Positions 59,381 through 64,000 of a DNA stretch of 64,000 nt are shown one piece after another. The DNA is taken from NCBI GenBank assembly GCA_934754425.1, contig CAKVIN010000005.1, positions 1-64,000 on the forward strand, written 5' to 3'. The notes beneath the pieces are model-generated. The model was not told the DNA's origin, did no database searches, and saw only the letters and a program-made list of their open reading frames with translations. Numbering within the stretch: position 1 is the first letter of the stretch; each line of letters begins with the position of its first letter. Origin of the DNA: an uncultured Candidatus Melainabacteria bacterium (GTDB taxonomy: Bacteria; Cyanobacteriota; Vampirovibrionia; Gastranaerophilales; Gastranaerophilaceae). The position numbers and the translations under genes were made by a program.

Positions 59381-60478
59381 TTAAACTGCAAATCTGAAAT
59401 GAACAATATCGCCATCTTTCATTACATAATCTTTACCTTCAAGTCTTGTAACCCCTTTGTCTTTACAAGCAGTGTAAGAACCATTATCTACAAAATCTTG
59501 ATAGCCTGTAACTTCAGCTCTGATGAAACCTTTTTCAAAGTCAGTATGTATTACACCGGCAGCTTGCGGAGCTTTTGTACCTTCTGTAATAGTCCAAGCA
59601 TGAACTTCTTTTTCGCCAGCAGTTATATATGTGATTAAATTTAGTAATTTATAAACAGATTTAATCATTTTATTTATACCGCTATCTTGAACACCTAATT
59701 CTTCCAAATATTCCTTTGCACCTTCTTCACCAAGTTCAACAAGTTCTTCTTCGATTCTTGCACAAATAACAACCGTTTGAGCACCATGTGTACTTGCATA
59801 TTCTTCAACTCGTTTTGTATAATCATTTCCTGATTTTAAGTCAAATTCAGAAACATTTGCACAATAAATCACAGGTTTTACTGACATTAAATTCAAAGGT
59901 TTTAGAACATTAATCTCATCCTCATTAAAATGTTCTTCCAATTTTATAAATGTGCCATTACTTAGTAACGGTGTCAATTTTTCTAACGCATTAACTTCAA
60001 GAACAGCTTCCTTATCGCCACCTTTAGCTTGTTTAGAAATTCTTTGTAAACGTCTTTCTACAGAAGCCAAGTCCGCAAGAGCCAATTCTGTATTGATAGT
60101 TTCAATATCAGAAATCGGATCAACTTTTCCGTCTACGTGAATTGTGTTTTCATCATCAAAACATCTCACAACTTGAATAATAGCGTCAACTTCTCTAATG
60201 TTGTGCAAAAATTGGTTTCCCAATCCTTCACCCTTACTTGCACCTTTTACCAAACCTGCAATATCAACAAATTCAATAACTGTTGGTATAATTTCTTTTG
60301 CTTTGCATAAATCAGATAAAATTTGTAATCTTTCATCCGGCACAACTACAACTCCGACATTAGGTTCAATTGTACAAAACGGATAATTAGCACTTTGTGC
60401 ATTTTTTGTTGCAGTTAATGCATTAAACAAAGTTGATTTCCCAACATTAGGAAGTCCTACAATTCCGGCTCTTAACAT
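59381..60478 (-). CDS. ychF: Redox-regulated ATPase YchF
   Basis: A 365-residue Obg-family P-loop protein that prefers ATP and binds ribosomes. GLPNVGKSTLFNALT (P-loop), DIAGLVKGASKGEGLGNQFL (switch II) and NVSEFD at the G4 place, where most GTPases have NKxD, mark YchF. A coiled helical domain and the C-terminal TGS domain (HAWTITEGTKAPQAAGVIHTDFEKGFIRAEV) follow. Length is normal. AAAGGA precedes the ATG. Divergent from infA. Confidence 0.97.
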   Translation of the reverse strand: MLRAGIVGLPNVGKSTLFNALTATKNAQSANYPFCTIEPNVGVVVVPDERLQILSDLCKAKEIIPTVIEFVDIAGLVKGASKGEGLGNQFLHNIREVDAIIQVVRCFDDENTIHVDGKVDPISDIETINTELALADLASVERRLQRISKQAKGGDKEAVLEVNALEKLTPLLSNGTFIKLEEHFNEDEINVLKPLNLMSVKPVIYCANVSEFDLKSGNDYTKRVEEYASTHGAQTVVICARIEEELVELGEEGAKEYLEELGVQDSGINKMIKSVYKLLNLITYITAGEKEVHAWTITEGTKAPQAAGVIHTDFEKGFIRAEVTGYQDFVDNGSYTACKDKGVTRLEGKDYVMKDGDIVHFRFAV

Positions 60479-60804
60479 TTTATAATCCTTTCAAATAATT
60501 AATCATTTTCTATATTATATAATAAAAAAATATAAAAAGGAATTTTAAAAACACTCTGTTTGTTTTTTTAATGTATAAATATATTAATTATTGAAAAAAT
60601 CTTAGAAACCTTTTAAAAAAGCAATTCTCGTCATGGTTAATTAAAACTACTTTGTAACCTTACATTAAAAAAACAACTAGAAATAAAACTTTACAAAATT
60701 GGTGAAAATATAATAGAATCGCTTGCATTCAGAATTTTAGCAAGTATCATTAATTATAATGCTATAAAATTAGCAAAATTGACAGCCGAAAATAGAGGAA
60801 AATA
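60479..60804. other. AT-rich region upstream of infA
   Basis: Very AT-rich, no ORF. Two -10-like hexamers TATAAT lie at 60709-60714 and 60755-60760, neither with a clear -35, and could start the infA-rpoA transcript. Poly-T runs near 60560 may be the upstream boundary. Confidence 0.4.
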
Positions 60805-61020
60805 ATGGCAAAAGACGTTATAGAAATCGAAGGAACAATCTTGGAATCCATGCCAAATGCAATGTTCAGAGTTAAATTAGAAAATGATCATGAAATATTG
60901 GCACACATTTCCGGAAAGATTCGTAAAAATTTTATAAGAATCCTACCTGGTGACAGAGTAAAAGTAGAAATGACACCGTATGATTTATCAAAGGGAAGAA
61001 TTACTTTCCGTCTAAAATAA
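60805..61020 (+). CDS. infA: Translation initiation factor IF-1
   Basis: A 71-residue OB-fold protein: MAKDVIEIEGTILESMPNAMFRV, HEILAHISGKIRKNFIRILPGDRV and YDLSKGRITFRLK match the family along its length. IF-1 occupies the 30S A site during initiation. GAGGAAA precedes the ATG. First gene of the third ribosomal block. Confidence 0.98.
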   Translation: MAKDVIEIEGTILESMPNAMFRVKLENDHEILAHISGKIRKNFIRILPGDRVKVEMTPYDLSKGRITFRLK

Positions 61021-61058
61021 TAAAAAGTACAAGTTAGATAAATATAAAGGAAAAGACA

Positions 61059-61172
61059 ATGAAAACAAGATCATCAGTAAAACCTATGTGTGACAAATGT
61101 AAGGTTATCAGAAGAAAAGGCAGAGTTGCTGTAATTTGCGAAAACCCTAAACACAAACAAAGACAAGGTTAG
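61059..61172 (+). CDS. rpmJ: 50S ribosomal protein L36
   Basis: A 37-residue L36 found by reading: MKTRSSVKPMCDKCKVIRRK at the start and ENPKHKQRQG at the end. C11, C14, C27 and H32 form the zinc site, so it is the C+ form. AAAGGAAA lies before the ATG, and its place between infA and rpsM is canonical. Confidence 0.98.
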   Translation: MKTRSSVKPMCDKCKVIRRKGRVAVICENPKHKQRQG

Positions 61173-61240
61173 GCTAGTGAAGAGTTAACAGTGATTAGTG
61201 ATTGGATTAATTTCTACCTATTCACTTCTCACTACTCACC
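61173..61240. repeat. Heptamer-based imperfect hairpin in the rpmJ-rpsM spacer
   Basis: Left: CAGTGAT TAGTGAT (61190-61203) within an AGTGA-rich arm; right: TTCACTT CTCACTA CTCACC (61221-61240). The arms are roughly complementary with a 7-nt rhythm. Confidence 0.6.
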
Positions 61241-61300
61241 ATAAAGCAATAACCTAAACGAACTAAAAAGTTAAGTACAAAAACATAAAGGAAACAAAAC

Positions 61301-61669
61301 ATGGCAAGATTAGTTGGGGTAGATTTACCTCGTAACAAAAGACTAGAAATCGCTTTAACCTATATCTACGGTATAGGACCTGCTAGAAGCAAAAAAATTC
61401 TTGAAAAAACTGGTATTTCACCAGATCTAAGAACAGATGATTTGACAGAAGATGATATCAGAGAATTGCGTAATGCATTAACTGAATACAACATTGAAGG
61501 TGACTTAAGACGTGAAGTTACAATGAATATTAAACGTCTTCAAGAAATCAACTCTTACAGAGGAATGCGTCACAAAAGAGGTCTTCCTTGCAGAGGTCAA
61601 AGAACAAAAACTAACGCTAGAACTAGACGTGGTAAAAAGACTGGACCTATCGCTGGTAAAAAGAAATAA
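61301..61669 (+). CDS. rpsM: 30S ribosomal protein S13
   Basis: A 122-residue S13: MARLVGVDLPRNKRLEIALTYIYGIG with the helix-two-turn-helix region, then SYRGMRHKRGLPCRGQRTKTNARTRRG-type tail. It contacts the tRNAs and the L5 bridge in the 30S head. AAAGGAAA precedes the ATG. Confidence 0.98.
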   Translation: MARLVGVDLPRNKRLEIALTYIYGIGPARSKKILEKTGISPDLRTDDLTEDDIRELRNALTEYNIEGDLRREVTMNIKRLQEINSYRGMRHKRGLPCRGQRTKTNARTRRGKKTGPIAGKKK

Positions 61670-61772
61670 TGAAATTTTGTGTTAGTAAAATGTAATAATT
61701 GATAACAAAACTAAAAACATCATTTCAATTAAGAAAAATTAAAAAATAACAGAAACATAAAGGAATACAAAA

Positions 61773-62159
61773 ATGGCAAGACCAAAAACTACAAAGAAAA
61801 AAGAAAAGAAAAATGTATTGCAGGGTGTTGTTCACATTCAATCAACATTCAACAATACAATAGTAACTTCTACAGATACTCAAGGTAATGCTATTGCTTG
61901 GGCAACAGCTGGTGCTTCAGGCTTCAAAGGTGCTAGAAAAGGTACACCATTTGCAGCTCAATCTGCAGCAGAACAAGTTGCTAAAAAGTCAATCGACCAA
62001 GGTATGAAAAAAGTTGAAGTTCATATTAAAGGACCTGGTTCAGGTCGTGAAACCGCAATCAGAGCAATCCAAGCTGCCGGTTTGGAAATTACTTTGATTA
62101 AGGATGTGACACCAATCCCTCATAACGGATGTCGTCCACCTAAAAAACGTAGAGTGTAG
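61773..62159 (+). CDS. rpsK: 30S ribosomal protein S11
   Basis: A 128-residue S11: VHIQSTFNNTIVTSTDTQGN, AWATAGASGFKGARKGTPFAAQ and the highly conserved end PHNGCRPPKKRRV. It lines the mRNA exit in the 30S platform. AAAGGAA precedes the ATG; 103 nt after rpsM. Confidence 0.98.
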   Translation: MARPKTTKKKEKKNVLQGVVHIQSTFNNTIVTSTDTQGNAIAWATAGASGFKGARKGTPFAAQSAAEQVAKKSIDQGMKKVEVHIKGPGSGRETAIRAIQAAGLEITLIKDVTPIPHNGCRPPKKRRV

Positions 62160-62366
62160 TTGAATTTTGCGTAGGCTGAAGTGAACGTGAGTGAACGGAA
62201 TGCCGAAGTTGCACGTAGCAAAGTGAATGAAAATTTTGCGAAAGCAAAATGTAATGAACGACAGCGGAGTGTGGAGCAATAATTCAATATAAAAATAGAC
62301 GTCGGGGCTTGAGCTTCGCCAAAAGCACAAACCATAGATGCCCGACAGAAGAAAAGGAGAAAAATA
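62160..62366. other. Unusual spacer between rpsK and rpsD
   Basis: 207 nt without a gene. Contains repeated GTGAA/GTGAACG words (62181-62225) and GCGAAAGC (62237-62244), and is GC-richer than its neighbours, like the spacers in the S10 block. AAAAGGAG just before rpsD is the ribosome site. Confidence 0.5.
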
Positions 62367-62969
62367 ATGGCAAGATATACTGGACCAACGAATAAATTAT
62401 TTCGTAATTATGGTGTAAAGGATTTATCAAATAGAAAGTTGACTTCATCAATGAGACAAAACGCATCAGGACAACACGGTGCTGTTAGAAAAAAACTTTC
62501 TGAATATGCAATCCACTTAAATGAAAAACAAAAAATCAGATTAACATATTTAGTAAGCGAAAAACAATTCGCAAAATATTACAACGAAGCAGCTAGAAAG
62601 AAAGGTGTTACCGGTACAATCTTACTTCAAATTCTTGAATCAAGATTAGATAACATTTTATTCAGAGCCGGTTTCGGTGTAACTCGTAAACAATCAAGAC
62701 AAATCGTTAACCATGGTCACGTATTAGTTAATGATAAAAAAGTAGATATTCCATCATATTTAGTTAAGCCTGGTGATGTTATCACTGTTAAATCAAGAAG
62801 CAATGATTATTTAAAAACAGTTATGAGTGCTATTGATTTATCTTGTGCTCCGGCTTGGATTACAGTTGACAAAGATGCTTTGAAGATTACATTTGAAAGA
62901 ATTCCTCAAAGAGATGAATTGGATCCTGAATTCAAAGAACAACTTGTTATAGAATACTATTCAAAATAG
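62367..62969 (+). CDS. rpsD: 30S ribosomal protein S4
   Basis: A 200-residue S4 with the S4 RNA-binding domain (ESRLDNILFRAGFGVTRKQSRQIVNHGHVLVN segment, about 91-122). The N-terminal zinc cysteines of the C+ type are absent (MARYTGPTNKLFRNYG start), as in cyanobacteria. S4 starts 30S assembly. Preceded by AAAAGGAG. Confidence 0.98.
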   Translation: MARYTGPTNKLFRNYGVKDLSNRKLTSSMRQNASGQHGAVRKKLSEYAIHLNEKQKIRLTYLVSEKQFAKYYNEAARKKGVTGTILLQILESRLDNILFRAGFGVTRKQSRQIVNHGHVLVNDKKVDIPSYLVKPGDVITVKSRSNDYLKTVMSAIDLSCAPAWITVDKDALKITFERIPQRDELDPEFKEQLVIEYYSK

Positions 62970-62988
62970 GCTGATAGGAGAGAATAAT

Positions 62989-63990
62989 ATGGAATTAAAA
63001 ATTAAAACTGTTAATACAATGACCAGTTCTGATGGTTCACAATATGGTAAATTTACTATAGAACCATTAGAAAGAGGATTTGGAACAACTATCGGTAATG
63101 CTTTGAGACGTGTATTACTTTCAAGCTTAGAAGGTACAGCAGTAACTTCTTGCAGAATTGAAGGTATAACTCACGAATACACTGCAATTCCTGGTGTATT
63201 GGAAGATGTTATTGATGTTATGTTAAATTTAAAGGGTTTGGCTATTAAAACAGATTCAAAAGAACCTCAAAATTTAAGAATTGATGTAGACAAACCGGGT
63301 CCTGTATTGGCAAGTGATATCCAATTACCGGCAGGTGTAAAAGTTGTTAATCCTGATTGGCTTATTTGTACAATCGCAGATGGTGGTTCATTCCATGCTG
63401 ATGTTGTTGTGGAAACAGGTAAAGGATATGTTGCAAATGACGTTCCAAGAAGCTCAAAAGTAGGTGCTCCTATTGATATGCTTCCAATAGATGCAACATT
63501 TATGCCGGTAAAAAGAGTTCGTTATGAAGTTGAAAACACTCGTGTAGGTGACAATATTGATTTCGATAAATTAACTCTTGAAATTTGGTCAAATGGTACT
63601 CTTGATGTAACAACTGCATTGACTCAAGCTGCAGATTTGTTAATTGATCATTTTGTTCAAATTGCATCAATTACCGGTAAATCTACTCATAAAGAAGTAG
63701 AGGAAAAAGAAGTTGCAGCTGCAGAACCTGTGGAAGAAGCTGTTGAAGAACCTTCTATAACAATTGATGAATTAGAATTATCAGTAAGAGCATATAATTG
63801 TTTAAAAAGAGCAAGCATTAATTCAATGTCAGAATTGTTGAAAAAATCTGAACACGATTTATTGAATATCAAGAATTTTGGTAAAAAATCTTCAGATGAA
63901 GTAATTGAAAGATTACATCATTTTGGTTTAGACCTAGCTCCAAATCCTGAAATGGATGAAGAAGGTATGGTTGTAGAATCTGCTGAATAA
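62989..63990 (+). CDS. rpoA: DNA-directed RNA polymerase subunit alpha
   Basis: A 333-residue alpha subunit. N-terminal dimer domain: FTIEPLERGFGTTIGNALRRVLLSSL, EDVIDVMLNLK; C-terminal domain with two HhH motifs: LELSVRAYNCLKRASINSM and LLNIKNFGKKSSDEV, which binds DNA UP elements and activators. The linker (EEKEVAAAEPVEEAVEEP) is acidic and alanine-rich. Starts 19 nt after rpsD with AGGAGAG; rplQ would be expected next, beyond the window. Confidence 0.98.
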   Translation: MELKIKTVNTMTSSDGSQYGKFTIEPLERGFGTTIGNALRRVLLSSLEGTAVTSCRIEGITHEYTAIPGVLEDVIDVMLNLKGLAIKTDSKEPQNLRIDVDKPGPVLASDIQLPAGVKVVNPDWLICTIADGGSFHADVVVETGKGYVANDVPRSSKVGAPIDMLPIDATFMPVKRVRYEVENTRVGDNIDFDKLTLEIWSNGTLDVTTALTQAADLLIDHFVQIASITGKSTHKEVEEKEVAAAEPVEEAVEEPSITIDELELSVRAYNCLKRASINSMSELLKKSEHDLLNIKNFGKKSSDEVIERLHHFGLDLAPNPEMDEEGMVVESAE

Positions 63991-64000
63991 TTGAATATTG

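Noticed and set aside
62040..62335. Minus-strand frames in the rpsK-rpsD spacer
   Set aside because: They overlap the rpsK end antisense and translate the repeated words into low-quality sequence.

Overview
The window is AT-rich bacterial chromosome, gene-dense, with no tRNA, rRNA or CRISPR that I can see. The envelope is of the Gram-negative type: an autotransporter with a C-terminal beta-barrel, an OmpA-type peptidoglycan-binding protein and muralytic enzymes. There are no photosynthesis genes. A ribosomal protein S4 without the N-terminal zinc cysteines, the order prenyl diphosphate synthase then DUF212/PAP2-like protein (an order I remember from cyanobacteria), an anaerobe-type rubrerythrin, and the low GC together suggest a non-photosynthetic relative of Cyanobacteria (Melainabacteria/Vampirovibrionia, gut Gastranaerophilales type). 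This assignment is inference.

Layout. 1-2350: a GC-rich GTCCC microsatellite, a TSCPD-domain protein and small unknown genes. 2357-10350: a minus-strand S10/spc cluster from rpsJ to rpsN, with a good promoter and a terminator after rpsN. 10489-13269: an acidic amino acid/dicarboxylate symporter, a solitary LuxR-type HTH peptide and an HNH-like protein. 13425-17471: a muramidase-LysM-amidase fusion, murQ and ribH. 17646-23843: rsgA, prenyl diphosphate synthase, DUF212, then a large Asn-rich autotransporter. 24141-27022: a second ribosomal block (rpsE-rpmD-rplO-secY). 27199-30158: isocitrate dehydrogenase, a Fic protein with a built-in inhibitory motif, rubrerythrin and an unknown gene.

30348-35394 is the most unusual locus: a 29-residue membrane peptide, a 1095-residue zinc-ribbon protein with apparently inactive cyclase-like and STAND-ATPase-like regions, and, divergently, a two-gene proton-channel motor (ZorA/MotA-like and ZorB/MotB-like). 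35327-38104 is a minus-strand operon: SDR, bioB and two half-size chromate transporters. 38208-41455 holds an unknown protein, a small gene behind a long leader, and the NifU-like/GGGtGRT pair. 41640-50726 holds a SIMPL protein, a TPR protein, queA and a 2058-residue protein with 29-residue repeats and an HD domain. 51020-56116 holds a PLP decarboxylase with two small followers, an orphan solute-binding lipoprotein and small membrane proteins. 56220-60478 holds an SF1 helicase-nuclease fusion and ychF. 60805-63990 is the third ribosomal block (infA-rpmJ-rpsM-rpsK-rpsD-rpoA).

The normally continuous S10-spc-alpha ribosomal region is thus broken into three separately oriented blocks within 64 kb, with rpsH, rplF and rplR absent from the window. 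Many spacers carry dispersed palindromes or short tandem repeats. One 32-nt hairpin family shows compensatory changes and a GNRA-type loop in both copies. Several genes (869, 17646, 33741 minus, 42455) lack a Shine-Dalgarno and have a -10-like hexamer 6-7 nt before the start codon, suggesting leaderless mRNAs.
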